A DNA stretch of 64,000 nt from a virus. Position numbers and translations under genes: made by a program. Under the pieces are notes generated by a model. It saw only the letters and a program-made list of their open reading frames with translations, had not been told where the DNA came from and did no database searches. Below, one piece after another: positions 49,770 through 58,817 of the stretch. Position 1 is the first letter of the stretch. Each line of letters starts with the position of its first letter. The stretch is taken from positions 82,478 to 146,477 of the IMG/VR virus record IMGVR_UViG_3300044629_000431; one strand, 5' to 3'.

Positions 49770-51521
49770 TTAACCAGGTGAAGCAATTACTGAATTATCG
49801 CCAGTTGGATAAGCAATTATAATTATACCAGAACCTCCTGCTCCTCCTGTGGTTGTTGAGTTATTGAATGGTCCCCCAGCACCGCTTCCATGAGCACCTG
49901 CTCCCCCACTTCCAGTGTTTGCTACCCCATTAATATTTGGTGAAGACCCAGAAACGCCATTTTGTGCTATTGCACCATTTCCCCCACCACCATTTCCACC
50001 TCTTCCGACTGCAGTTGCTGGATATGGTGGATTAAAATATATAGATGCAGAACCGCCAGCACCATAACGAACAGAAGAACCAGTAATACTTATTGGTTGT
50101 CCATCACCACCATTACCACCACCAGGAATAGTACCAAGATTTCCTACGCCGGCGCCCCCTGCGCCGCCGCCGCCAGCAGGTGCGTAACCACCAGGAATAC
50201 TTGGATATGCCCCTCCATCATTTCCATAATTTGTTCCTGGTTTTCCTGGATTTTGAGATGGTTGTGTTGCTGATCCACCAGGAGAAGGTCCAAGAGATCC
50301 TGCACCACCACCAGAACCGCCAGGTGCTCCAGCGTTTAAAGGTCCTCCAGGAGAAGTATATACACCACCTCCACCACCACCTTTTGAAATTCTATAAAAT
50401 GGTGATGGGGATGCTGGACCAAAAATTGAATCTGTTCCACTACCACCCCTTGCGTTAATAGATCCTCCAGATCCGCCAGGTCCAATATCTGCCGGATGAG
50501 TTCCTGAAGTAATTGTTAATCCGGTAGCATAATGAACTCCGCCGGCGCCACCGCCGGCGCCATATAATGACCCTCCGCCGCCGGCTCCACCAGCAACAAC
50601 AAGAAGTTCTGCATTTGTTAAATCACCGCCAGTAATAGTAAAGTTACCATCGGCAGTAAATGTATGAACTTTAAAACCAGCTCTAGCATCACTGACTGTT
50701 CCACCAGTTACAGTTATTGTATTTCTTATTCCAGTCCAAGATGTTCCATTATAATATTGAATCTGATTATCAGTAGAATTGTAAATGATAGTTCCAGCCG
50801 CAGTCCCAACTCCAGCATTTCTACCAGTCGTTGTTGTTTGACCTAGACCAATTTGATTATTTCTTATAAAACTTTGTCCAACAGTAATACTTGATGCTGA
50901 ACCAACAATTACATTTCCAGTAAGTGTAGAGATACCAGAAATGTTTGCTTGTTGTGCAGTGAAGTTAGTTGCAGTTGTGACTCCAAGAGTTGATATGCCA
51001 GAAATATTTGCTTGTTGTGCCGTAAAGTTAGTCGCAGATGTGACTCCAAGAGTTGTGATGCCAGAAGATTGAAGTCCTTGAGTCTGTAAAATTCCAAAGA
51101 CAGTCGCACCATATCCAGTTGTTTCAAGTTCTTTAGAATTATCAAACCATAATTCCACAGCACCATCCTGATTAAAGACTGCATAAGTCTCAATACCAGT
51201 TGGGTTGGTCATCTTAATCCGATTACCACCTTCAATCAATAGATCACCAGTTCCATTATCACGAATGATACTATCGGTGCTGTTATGCCAAATTAAAAGA
51301 TCTTGACCATCTCCAAAATAAGCAACGTCCCCATCACCCCAGAAAGAAGATGCCTGGAATGTGGAGACGCCTGATGCATTAATGGTAGTGGCATTTACAC
51401 TACCGTAGTTTGTAGCAGTGATCGAAGTCGCAGTAATAACACCGGTGATATTAATACCTGTTAGGGGTGAGGTACTTGAAATACCAGAGGCGGTAATTTG
51501 CGTAAGACGATCAAGTGTCAT
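49770..51521 (-). CDS. Glycine-rich tail fibre (one Gly module)
   Basis: This 583-residue protein has an N-terminal shaft with repeated TNFTAQQANISGISTLGVTTA units (near 155-200) and an SFIRNNQIGLGQTTTTGRNAG segment. A single Gly module follows (AELLVVAGGAGGGGSLYGAG and onwards) and the chain ends SGIIIIAYPTGDN plus about six extra residues. It lies directly upstream of the sulfotransferase. No late motif is visible near its start; it may be co-transcribed with the small gene at 51527. Confidence 0.7.
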   Translation of the reverse strand: MTLDRLTQITASGISSTSPLTGINITGVITATSITATNYGSVNATTINASGVSTFQASSFWGDGDVAYFGDGQDLLIWHNSTDSIIRDNGTGDLLIEGGNRIKMTNPTGIETYAVFNQDGAVELWFDNSKELETTGYGATVFGILQTQGLQSSGITTLGVTSATNFTAQQANISGISTLGVTTATNFTAQQANISGISTLTGNVIVGSASSITVGQSFIRNNQIGLGQTTTTGRNAGVGTAAGTIIYNSTDNQIQYYNGTSWTGIRNTITVTGGTVSDARAGFKVHTFTADGNFTITGGDLTNAELLVVAGGAGGGGSLYGAGGGAGGVHYATGLTITSGTHPADIGPGGSGGSINARGGSGTDSIFGPASPSPFYRISKGGGGGGVYTSPGGPLNAGAPGGSGGGAGSLGPSPGGSATQPSQNPGKPGTNYGNDGGAYPSIPGGYAPAGGGGAGGAGVGNLGTIPGGGNGGDGQPISITGSSVRYGAGGSASIYFNPPYPATAVGRGGNGGGGNGAIAQNGVSGSSPNINGVANTGSGGAGAHGSGAGGPFNNSTTTGGAGGSGIIIIAYPTGDNSVIASPG

Positions 51522-51526
51522 TTATT

Positions 51527-51868
51527 TTACTGCGGTGGTTGTCCTTCTGGTTTTGGATGTCTTGCTTTCACTGATTCTACCATCTGAACCCATTTACCAT
51601 TCTCCAAATTACCAGACTTGATATCATCATAGAGAAGGTTCAGTTGGTCTTTCCAATCTCCATACTCCGTTTCACGATTACGGGCATAGAGATAATAGTT
51701 ATAGGTTTCTACATCCTTTTGGATTTGTGCTTCAACTTCTTCCCACTCAGGTGGTTCAGATCCGTTTGGACATTCCCACCTTGTAAAGGTCCTATTGTAT
51801 AAGTCAAACTTAGCATCAGGACGAAGATATTTAATAGCAGTGTCAACACCAGGCAAACGAATATTCAT
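51527..51868 (-). CDS. Small fibre-associated protein
   Basis: This 113-residue protein begins MNIRLPGVDTAIKYLRPDA. The C-terminal part YGDWKDQLNLLYDDIKSGNL, then WVQMVESVKARHPKP is a pattern seen after fibre genes in many phages, with a possible role in fibre assembly. A ribosome binding site (TTAGGAGA) precedes the ATG. Confidence 0.55.
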   Translation of the reverse strand: MNIRLPGVDTAIKYLRPDAKFDLYNRTFTRWECPNGSEPPEWEEVEAQIQKDVETYNYYLYARNRETEYGDWKDQLNLLYDDIKSGNLENGKWVQMVESVKARHPKPEGQPPQ

Positions 51869-51893
51869 CTCAGTAGTCTCCTAATATAAAGTA

Positions 51894-52295
51894 TTATTCT
51901 GGGTCGTGAGTATGGACAGTATAAAGTTCCCACACTCCGTTTTCTTCATCCCAACGATAAGCAGATCCTGCTTGTTCTTCGGTCAGTTCTGGAGCAGGAC
52001 CAACAGGTGATTCCCAGTCAGCAGTTTCGTTGTTCAGAACCCAAGATTCATAAGGCTTTGGTGGAACAAAAGCATCGAGTCCAGCGTTATATGTGTAACC
52101 AATACCAGCGTAACGCTTTCTGATGTTGCTGTTATAAGAGGTCTGAACCCACTTACCACCTAGAAGCTTTTTACAGAAAGCAATACCTAGAATCTCATCC
52201 TCTTCACCAGTGTGAGGATCGGTAATGTCTTTGTTATCTACTACGATAACTTGTGTGACGACGTTGTTCTCGTCGAGTTGAGCAAAGTGTGCCAT
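51894..52295 (-). CDS. Conserved fibre-region protein (paralogue of 48520-48984)
   Basis: This 133-residue protein begins MAHFAQLDENNVVTQVIVVDN and contains GGKWVQTSYNSN, AGLDAFVPPKPYESWVLNN. It follows the same plan as 48520-48984. Such proteins accompany cyanophage fibres. Possibly a virion subunit. Late motif about 41 bases upstream. Confidence 0.6.
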   Translation of the reverse strand: MAHFAQLDENNVVTQVIVVDNKDITDPHTGEEDEILGIAFCKKLLGGKWVQTSYNSNIRKRYAGIGYTYNAGLDAFVPPKPYESWVLNNETADWESPVGPAPELTEEQAGSAYRWDEENGVWELYTVHTHDPE

Positions 52296-52336
52296 AAGTC
52301 TTTATTCGTGAATATAATAAATGAATGGTATGTTTT

Positions 52337-52343
52337 TATTTAT
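52337..52343 (-). promoter_or_regulatory. Late promoter (ATAAATA) for 51894-52295
   Basis: GCATAAATAAAAAC on the minus strand, 41 bases before the ATG. Confidence 0.5.
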
Positions 52344-52346
52344 GCT

Positions 52347-54443
52347 TTATGATGGATAAGCAATGATGACGATACCGGAACCACCGGAACCACCAAGACC
52401 TGGATTTCCTTTACCACCTCCACCATTTCCAGTGTTTGCTGCTGCTGGTACTAAGTTTACTCCTGGACTAAATCCACCATCAGAACTTCCACCAACAGCA
52501 TAAATTAGTGCCTGACCACTATAAGTATTAACTCTTCCGGCTCCTCCTAGTCCAGGATTAACTGGTGCTGTCCCATTACTTCCAGCACCACCTGCACCAC
52601 CACCGCCACCTCCAGAACCACCAGGACTTGCAGTACCACCTGGATTACCAAAACCAAATAAAGTTCCTGCTGTGGTTCCAACTGAATAGTTAAATGGTGC
52701 TTGTGTTCCAGACGCATTTGTTAAATTATTTCCACCGGCACCACCACCACTACCACCAGAAAGCCCAGCACCATTAGCGCCAGAACCACCACCTCCACCA
52801 GTAGCAGTAGCAGTTCCAATATTTGGATTTTGTAAAGATGAATTTGATCCAGAAATTCCATTTCCACTAGGATTTCCCATTGGTCCACCAGAACCAACAG
52901 TAATAACATAGTTACCAGGACTTGTGCTTAAAGGTATTAAACCTTCTAATAAACCACCAGCGCCGCCACCGCCAGCACCGTTACCGGGGAACGATCCTCC
53001 TCCGCCACCACCACCAACAATTAAAACATTGGCAGAAGTCAAAGCAGGGTTGGTGACCGTAAAGGTTCCTGATGAATAGAAGGTATGAACAGTCGTGGTT
53101 GGGGTATAAGAAATCGCACCACCAGTGGCTTTGGCGGTTCCTCCAACCTGTCCGATCTCATAACGGACGACTACGATACCGGAACCACCAGCAGCACCAC
53201 TACCATAAGTTCCAGGTGTGTCTCCTTGTCCTGACCCACCACTACCACCACCGCCACCACCAGTAGCAACAGTGCCATTAATTCCATTTAAAGTTGCTGG
53301 GAATGGTGGAGTTGACTGTACTGTATTAAATCCACCGGCACCTCCGCCCCCAGCGCCCCCAACGCCCCCAGCAGTTCCATTAACACCACCACCACCGCCA
53401 CCGGCGTATGTTGTTGTTATACCAGTAATAGAATACGATAGTCCATTACCACCTGCTCTTCCAACAGTTGATGGGGAAGTAAATGATGTTTGTCCTGGAG
53501 CGCCTGCACCTCCTCCACCCCCAGAACCACCATCATCATATTTTCTTCCTTGACTTCCTGAATTACCCCATCCACTTGATGGTGAAGTACTATCACTAGA
53601 ACCACCAGCAGCTCCAGGGCTTGTTCCGCCAGCAGCACCAGAAGTGTTGGGGTTATTAGCACCACCACCTCCACCAGAACCACCACTAGATCTTCCATTT
53701 ACTCCCGAAACTCCACCGGTGGTATTCCATGTACCACCACCACCGCCGCCTCCAGCAGTTATTCCAAAAACTGATGAATCACTACCATTATTACCAACCG
53801 CACCTTCGTTTGGTGTTGCTGGATTTACATCTTGATTAGCCGCTCCAGCCCCAACAGTAATCGTATAAGAACCTGGAGAAGACGATACTGGATGTCCGGT
53901 TTTGTAATGAAGACCTCCTGCTCCCCCGCCGCCACCATAAACAAGTCCTCCTCCTCCACCGCCACCAACTACAAGGTAGTCAACGGTTTCTGTTGGAGAC
54001 GCCGACTGGACGGTAAAGAAACCAGAAGAGGTAAAGATGTGAGCCCTATAAACCCTACCACCTTCAATATACTCATTCACCAAACCACCAGTAGCGGTCA
54101 TTGCTTCTTTGCCGACATCACGCCAGGCATTGCCATTATAAACCTGAACGGACCCAGTATCTGAGTTAAAGATTAAAGTTCCTTGTGCCGTTGATACTCC
54201 AGCGTTTCTTCCAGTCGTGTTTGTAGTTCCAATACCAACACTTGTTGCTCTTAAAAACGTATTGCCGACATTGATACCACCAGTCGCAGTGATAACTCCA
54301 ACAACAGAGGCACCAGCACCAACTGTAAGTCCACCAGTCGCTGTTACAATACCCGCAACCGAAATACCACCATTCGCAGACAACTGAATGTTTGTCGATG
54401 CGGAGTCTGGATTTTGGACGTTATATGTGCGGAGTATCGACAT
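52347..54443 (-). CDS. Large glycine-rich tail fibre (two Gly modules)
   Basis: In this 698-residue protein the region FLRATSVGIGTTNTTGRNAG to NAWRDVGKEAM (about 75-118) is nearly the same as in 43399-45540, and the linker between Gly modules is nearly identical at DNA level (44085-44230 versus 53047-53190). The second module starts ANVLIVGGGGGGG rather than DYLVVAGG, so it is a mosaic of different origins. Ends SGIVIIAYPS. Confidence 0.75.
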   Translation of the reverse strand: MSILRTYNVQNPDSASTNIQLSANGGISVAGIVTATGGLTVGAGASVVGVITATGGINVGNTFLRATSVGIGTTNTTGRNAGVSTAQGTLIFNSDTGSVQVYNGNAWRDVGKEAMTATGGLVNEYIEGGRVYRAHIFTSSGFFTVQSASPTETVDYLVVGGGGGGGLVYGGGGGAGGLHYKTGHPVSSSPGSYTITVGAGAANQDVNPATPNEGAVGNNGSDSSVFGITAGGGGGGGTWNTTGGVSGVNGRSSGGSGGGGGANNPNTSGAAGGTSPGAAGGSSDSTSPSSGWGNSGSQGRKYDDGGSGGGGGAGAPGQTSFTSPSTVGRAGGNGLSYSITGITTTYAGGGGGGVNGTAGGVGGAGGGGAGGFNTVQSTPPFPATLNGINGTVATGGGGGGSGGSGQGDTPGTYGSGAAGGSGIVVVRYEIGQVGGTAKATGGAISYTPTTTVHTFYSSGTFTVTNPALTSANVLIVGGGGGGGSFPGNGAGGGGAGGLLEGLIPLSTSPGNYVITVGSGGPMGNPSGNGISGSNSSLQNPNIGTATATGGGGGSGANGAGLSGGSGGGAGGNNLTNASGTQAPFNYSVGTTAGTLFGFGNPGGTASPGGSGGGGGGAGGAGSNGTAPVNPGLGGAGRVNTYSGQALIYAVGGSSDGGFSPGVNLVPAAANTGNGGGGKGNPGLGGSGGSGIVIIAYPS
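53047..53190 (-). repeat. Near-identical DNA block shared with 44085-44230
   Basis: Second copy of the linker block between Gly modules. Confidence 0.7.
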
Positions 54444-54456
54444 ATTGTTTTTTAAA

Positions 54457-54463
54457 TATTTAT
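54457..54463 (-). promoter_or_regulatory. Late promoter (ATAAATA) for 52347-54443
   Basis: TAATAAATATT on the minus strand, 13 bases before the ATG; overlaps the stop of the small gene upstream. Confidence 0.6.
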
Positions 54464-54693
54464 TAGAGACCTAGAAGTTCTTTGAGTTCTTCTATTGAAA
54501 GTCCTGCTGCCTCAAGTTTTTGTTGTGGAGTTGGAGGTTCTGGTTCGGGGATAGGGTCTGGTGGAAGAGGGGTGTTGCCTTCTTCTAACCATTTGAGATA
54601 CTGTTGATAGTCTTTGTTTTCTGGGTCTGGTGGAATAAAAGCATTGTCCGAAAGACGCTTAATTGTTTCGTAATTTGTTAATTGATAAGTCAT
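54463..54693 (-). CDS. Small Pro-rich fibre-associated protein
   Basis: This 76-residue protein contains DNAFIPPDPENKDYQQYLKW, a Pro-rich linker and the helix EAAGLSIEELKELLGL. The first motif is common in small proteins encoded next to phage fibres; role unknown, possibly fibre chaperone. It lies between two fibre genes. Confidence 0.55.
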   Translation of the reverse strand: MTYQLTNYETIKRLSDNAFIPPDPENKDYQQYLKWLEEGNTPLPPDPIPEPEPPTPQQKLEAAGLSIEELKELLGL

Positions 54694-54725
54694 AGTTCTT
54701 ATAATTTTATGTAATTAATTAGAAG

Positions 54726-55994
54726 TCATAATTCAGCATCAGCAACATATGTGAAAGATAATCCAAATGATGTAGAGGCACCATCATTACCCCATCCATG
54801 AGAAGTTGTTCGAACATTTTGTGCTGCAATTGATACAGATGCTCCGCCAGAATTTGTAACATTACTATATGTCATCGTGGGAGCAGTTCTTTTAGAAGTC
54901 ACAAACGGTTGGCCTGCTCTAATATATGCACTATGGTATCCAGTGGAAGACCAAATTATACCGTCACTAGTTTCATAATATCTCTGACATAATGCCAGTT
55001 CTTGTCCATAACTTCTTCTTTCAAACGGAGTCGCAACAGTGCCGGATTCTAACTGAACTCCTGTAAGATACCAAGTCGCACCGTTAGTTTGTACTAATTT
55101 AGTAACTCCCGTCCCACCAAAAACGTTTTGCCCATAAGTCCAGGTATTTGTAGTTGTAGTGTACGTTGTACCATTTCCCATATCAAAATAAATTCCCAAT
55201 CCAGCAGTATTATCAGTTGGCCAAGTACCAGATGTTGGACCAGGAACGGTCATTGCCTTGTATTCCCAGGTATTGGCACTATTAATTGTATAAGTTGCTG
55301 GATAATTTCCTGCTCCTTGAATGACCAAAGAAACGGAATAAGTTCCAGTTACACTTGAACGAACCCAAAAAGATAAAGTTACTGGTTTAGCATTAGCAGT
55401 TCCCCACATTAAGTCGGCAACATTATATCCTTCAATATATTGCCTTACAATATTATAATCACTAGATGCAACAACTCCATCTGTAGAAGTTACGGTAAAT
55501 AATAATGAACTTGTAAACCCTACTGGTGCAGTTCCACTTCTTTGAATGGTATATGCTTTATTATTAGAATTTTTAGTACCATCCCACCTATCTACTGTAT
55601 ATGTTTGTCCAGAAGTAAGTGTAGTAAAGGTAACTGCTGATCCATTATTTCTCTGATCCAGCCTCATATCTCCATTAATTATTCTATTCCGGGCACCGGA
55701 GATAGGACCATCATTCACAGAACCAATATAAGCAGTGGTAATACCAGCAGTTGTTACACCTACGATATTTGTTGCTCTTAATGTTGTGACAGTCGTGACA
55801 CCACTTGTTGCGTTTACGTTACCGCTAAAAGTCGCAGCGGTCACAATACCACTAACACTTACATTGCCAGCACTATCAGAACCTACAAGTCTTGTATTGC
55901 CTGATGGTAGTTCAAGCGTGTTGTTTCCTGCTGCATTTGGAGCAGCAATTTCAACATATCCACTTGAATCACCAACAATACGTATCTTAGCCAT
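54726..55994 (-). CDS. Tail fibre with carbohydrate-binding-type C-terminal region
   Basis: This 422-residue protein has a short N-terminal shaft (FSGNVNATSGVTTVTTLRATN), then ARNRIINGDMRLDQRNNGS followed by YTVDRWDG. This motif marks a large group of phage receptor-binding and carbohydrate-binding regions with a jelly-roll fold. The following part has strands LSFWVRSSVTGTYSVSLVIQ and NTWEYKAMTVPGPTSGTW and ends GLSFTYVADAEL. Probable receptor or glycan binding. It has its own late promoter. Confidence 0.7.
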   Translation of the reverse strand: MAKIRIVGDSSGYVEIAAPNAAGNNTLELPSGNTRLVGSDSAGNVSVSGIVTAATFSGNVNATSGVTTVTTLRATNIVGVTTAGITTAYIGSVNDGPISGARNRIINGDMRLDQRNNGSAVTFTTLTSGQTYTVDRWDGTKNSNNKAYTIQRSGTAPVGFTSSLLFTVTSTDGVVASSDYNIVRQYIEGYNVADLMWGTANAKPVTLSFWVRSSVTGTYSVSLVIQGAGNYPATYTINSANTWEYKAMTVPGPTSGTWPTDNTAGLGIYFDMGNGTTYTTTTNTWTYGQNVFGGTGVTKLVQTNGATWYLTGVQLESGTVATPFERRSYGQELALCQRYYETSDGIIWSSTGYHSAYIRAGQPFVTSKRTAPTMTYSNVTNSGGASVSIAAQNVRTTSHGWGNDGASTSFGLSFTYVADAEL

Positions 55995-56015
55995 TAGGTA
56001 TTATAGTTTTTTATG

Positions 56016-56022
56016 TATTTAT
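56016..56022 (-). promoter_or_regulatory. Late promoter (ATAAATA) for 54726-55994
   Basis: GAATAAATAC on the minus strand, 21 bases before the ATG; overlaps the stop of the upstream small gene. Confidence 0.6.
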
Positions 56023-56351
56023 TCTGATTTAGGATACTTTAACTTGACTTCTTCACATTTAGCATAATACTCATCAAGTTTTGTAGTATCGCCTTTCGAT
56101 GCCCAATAACAAGCATCAACATAGTCAGTTATAGGTGGATATTCTGGCACTCTTTGCCTTTGATATTCTTTCTGATTATATTCTGTTTGAAGTCTTTCTA
56201 TTTCTAGATTAACTTCTTCTTCTGTTGGTTTCTTTTGACCACCTTCTGATACTGGTGGTTCTGACCATTCAATATCTCCATAGGAGTTTCCTCTTAAAGT
56301 CCATGATGCTCCTGGACAAATAGAAAAAAGTGCTTCTGGTATTGAAATCAT
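56019..56351 (-). CDS. Small fibre-associated protein
   Basis: This 110-residue protein has an N-terminal beta part with PGASWTLRGNSYGDIEW, then a helical part EYQRQRVPEYPPITDYVDAC and KLDEYYAKCEEVKLKYPKS. The helical part is common in proteins encoded beside phage fibres. Its ATG overlaps the stop of the fibre upstream (ATGA). Confidence 0.55.
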   Translation of the reverse strand: MISIPEALFSICPGASWTLRGNSYGDIEWSEPPVSEGGQKKPTEEEVNLEIERLQTEYNQKEYQRQRVPEYPPITDYVDACYWASKGDTTKLDEYYAKCEEVKLKYPKSE

Positions 56352-57040
56352 GCCGCTATCTCCATTAAGATTAAAGAAGAAAAAGTTCCTTGATATGGTG
56401 GTGGATTCACTGCGAATCCTGGAGTCGCTTGATAAGCAAGTATTTTTGGAGTATAAGTTACGCTTGTAGATCCTGGAGTATCAAGGTTCATAATCGTAAA
56501 TTGAGTTCTTAATGTATTGCTGTCATAACCAGATCCAAGATTGGCACTATCATATTCCCAATGCATATATGCAGAAGAAGTTGAATCTCTAGTTAATGCA
56601 GTCGATCCTCTGTAAAGAGCAATCGCACCCACTCCAGAAACTCCATAATTTACAAGAACCAAAACTTTATTTGATGAAGATGATAAAGTTATTGATTGAG
56701 ATTCAATATCAGTCCAAGATGAAGTATTTGTGGTTAAAACTTGCGTAGTTAAATTTTTAGTTATAACTTGAAGAACACTTCCAGTGGTATTCAGGATAGG
56801 TTTTCCAGCAGTGGTTTGAATCGCACCTGTCTGTAGCGTAGTTATAGTAGAAACACCACTAGAACTTACATTACCTGTTACATTACCAGTTATGTTACCA
56901 GTTATGTTACCAGTTATGTTACCGACAACGTTGCCAGTCAAATTCCCAACAAAACCACTTGAAGCAGTAACAACACCAACAACATTCAATCCTTGGTCAA
57001 TACCAGTTACAGCACCATCTCCACTAATAGATACAGACAT
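56348..57040 (-). CDS. Tail fibre-like protein
   Basis: This 230-residue protein has an N-terminal GNVVGNITGNITGNITGNVTG run and a C-terminal ~150-residue beta domain (SSSNKVLVLVNYGVSGVGAIAL, TQFTIMNLDTPGSTSVTYT) that may be a small jelly-roll. Good ribosome binding site (AAGGAG) 9 bases before the ATG. It is coupled to 57053-57553 upstream and 56019-56351 downstream. Confidence 0.6.
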   Translation of the reverse strand: MSVSISGDGAVTGIDQGLNVVGVVTASSGFVGNLTGNVVGNITGNITGNITGNVTGNVSSSGVSTITTLQTGAIQTTAGKPILNTTGSVLQVITKNLTTQVLTTNTSSWTDIESQSITLSSSSNKVLVLVNYGVSGVGAIALYRGSTALTRDSTSSAYMHWEYDSANLGSGYDSNTLRTQFTIMNLDTPGSTSVTYTPKILAYQATPGFAVNPPPYQGTFSSLILMEIAA

Positions 57041-57052
57041 TTGTTTATCTCC

Positions 57053-57553
57053 TTATACTACGGTCCAAACGGAACCTGATGGTATCGTGACCACGACTCC
57101 TGCGTTCAAAGTGATCGGTCCGGCACTCATCGCATTCTTTCCTGACGTGATCTGATATGAGGCAGTCACACTCGTATCATTCTCATAAAAGACTGCATTA
57201 CCACTTGCACCTGACGCACCACCAAAACCGCCCCAGGCAGCAGCATAACCTTCAAACTGTTGGTTCTCGGTATTATAACGAATCATTCCAGGAACAGGAG
57301 TACCAGGTCTCTCTGATGATGTTCCTTTCGCAATTAAAATATGAGAAGTCGTTGTAAAACCAGCATTTCCAGTAACGGTAAGAACACCGACTGTGCTGAC
57401 TCCACTAACGACTAAACTATTGGTTCTTACATGTGCAGTTGATGCCGCACCAGTAATGATAGGAACATTTAGAACACCTGTAATGTTTAGGTTTTCTAAT
57501 GTTACCGTTCCTGTGCTCCCAATACCAGCGGCGGCAATCTTGGTAAAAGCCAT
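57053..57553 (-). CDS. Short fibre protein with cap motif
   Basis: This 166-residue protein begins MAFTKIAAAGIGSTGTVTLEN and contains HILIAKGTSSERPGTPVPGMIRYN (a widespread fibre motif); it ends TSGKNAMSAGPITLNAGVVV then SGSVWTVV, the cap motif of this phage. It heads the three-gene fibre unit to 56019, with a late motif 19 bases upstream. Confidence 0.6.
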   Translation of the reverse strand: MAFTKIAAAGIGSTGTVTLENLNITGVLNVPIITGAASTAHVRTNSLVVSGVSTVGVLTVTGNAGFTTTSHILIAKGTSSERPGTPVPGMIRYNTENQQFEGYAAAWGGFGGASGASGNAVFYENDTSVTASYQITSGKNAMSAGPITLNAGVVVTIPSGSVWTVV

Positions 57554-57572
57554 CTATATGATGTTTTTCTTT

Positions 57573-57579
57573 TATTTAT
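57573..57579 (-). promoter_or_regulatory. Late promoter (ATAAATA) for 57053-57553
   Basis: GATAAATAAAAG on the minus strand, 19 bases before the ATG; overlaps the end of the oxygenase gene. Confidence 0.6.
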
Positions 57580-58106
57580 CGCACTAACATATCCCAAGAA
57601 GTTACAACACGCTCTTTGTTACTTGCGTTTGACTGTGCGTAATGTAAAAGCACACTTGGAACAATATACATCACTCCTTCTTTGGCATCAGGAGCAAAAG
57701 CAAGTTGTGTGGTATCACTTACAGGGTCATTCCAGGGTCCAACAAATACCGTTGGTTTATGAACTTTCTCATCGTACTCAACATATAAGATACCACTGTA
57801 ACCGTGACTACGATGGTTGTGTACGGTCTGATAGTCTTCTTTCTTATATTTGATGGTCCAGATGTCGGTGATCTGATACTCTGAAACACCAGACTCTTCA
57901 CAGAACTTTTTCAGTTCTTCATTGAAGAGCATATCAAAGTCCAGAGCATAACTTCTGCCGTCCTTCTGGCGGTCTGTATAAAAGTGTTGAAGACCTTTCT
58001 TTTCAAAGTTCTTTCTTTCAATCTTCTTATACAGTGCCGCCTTTTTTCTGGACCAGTCTTCTACCTCATAACGGTAGATGGGTACAAAGAATAGGGGGTG
58101 TATCAT
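57576..58106 (-). CDS. 2OG-Fe(II) oxygenase (2OG-FeII_Oxy_5 type)
   Basis: This 176-residue protein begins MIHPLFFVPIYRYEV. The ligand region VHNHRSHGYSGILYVEY has His at 96 and 98, a distal His at about 155 (LLHYAQ) and Arg 166 (ERVVTSWDM). It is related to 9981-10634 in motif order. First base of the ATG follows the stop of the gene upstream directly. Target unknown; the last of three oxygenases in a row. Confidence 0.75.
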   Translation of the reverse strand: MIHPLFFVPIYRYEVEDWSRKKAALYKKIERKNFEKKGLQHFYTDRQKDGRSYALDFDMLFNEELKKFCEESGVSEYQITDIWTIKYKKEDYQTVHNHRSHGYSGILYVEYDEKVHKPTVFVGPWNDPVSDTTQLAFAPDAKEGVMYIVPSVLLHYAQSNASNKERVVTSWDMLVR

Positions 58107-58814
58107 TCAGCGAACTGCGTCAAAAGCACAGTGACAGAAAGGACCATTAGCATCCACGTAGTGAAGGAAGATCTGATGGTGGTAAGTATCATCAGGAAGT
58201 TTTCTAATCTTTCTCCACAGTCTTTGACGCCTTCCATATGCGGAAGGAAGTGGGTCACGCCAGTGTTCTCTTTCACAACCCTTATAAACCGCTGCGTCAC
58301 CATCATTCATCAATACACAACTTTCAGAACCATCAGGACGCTCAAACCAAATGGGCCAAGGATCATTAGGATGATTGGAACTGATTTGAAGAGTCACACT
58401 GACTTCACAAGCAGGACGGTCACTATGGCGCTTTAACTGTTGTCCAACAAAATAGAAACGGTCATAGAAATAAGTTGGGTGAAGGTCCATTTCAAGACGC
58501 TTTTCTATTTCTTTCTTGACCAGAAAGTGTAGTTCACGATAGGTCGGAATATTATAACGGGCAAGTGAACCATTGACTTGCTTCTCATCAGGACAGTAAT
58601 CATACTTGTCCATTCTGTTATTATAATAAGTTATTTGTCCGCGTTCTGCTGGTACATCAACCTTTAAGTTTTGTGGGTCAGCAATGAGACCTGGAATGAA
58701 TAAGTATCCATTCTTTTCAAAGGACTCATTCTTGGACATCTTACGAGGAGGCATCGCACAACGCTGATACCCTTCCTCATAGACTCCACCAGTGGACTTA
58801 TATTCTTTACTCAT
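58107..58814 (-). CDS. 2OG-Fe(II) oxygenase-like protein
   Basis: This 235-residue protein has KRHSDRPACEVSVTLQIS with a possible HxD at 130-132, and GDAAVYKGCEREHWRDPL with a distal His near 184. An Arg that could bind 2-oxoglutarate cannot be placed with certainty (REHWRDPLP or the RRQR run near 195). Similar proteins are present in marine phages and bacteria. A ribosome binding site GGAGG precedes the ATG. Confidence 0.6.
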   Translation of the reverse strand: MSKEYKSTGGVYEEGYQRCAMPPRKMSKNESFEKNGYLFIPGLIADPQNLKVDVPAERGQITYYNNRMDKYDYCPDEKQVNGSLARYNIPTYRELHFLVKKEIEKRLEMDLHPTYFYDRFYFVGQQLKRHSDRPACEVSVTLQISSNHPNDPWPIWFERPDGSESCVLMNDGDAAVYKGCEREHWRDPLPSAYGRRQRLWRKIRKLPDDTYHHQIFLHYVDANGPFCHCAFDAVR

Positions 58815-58817
58815 AAC

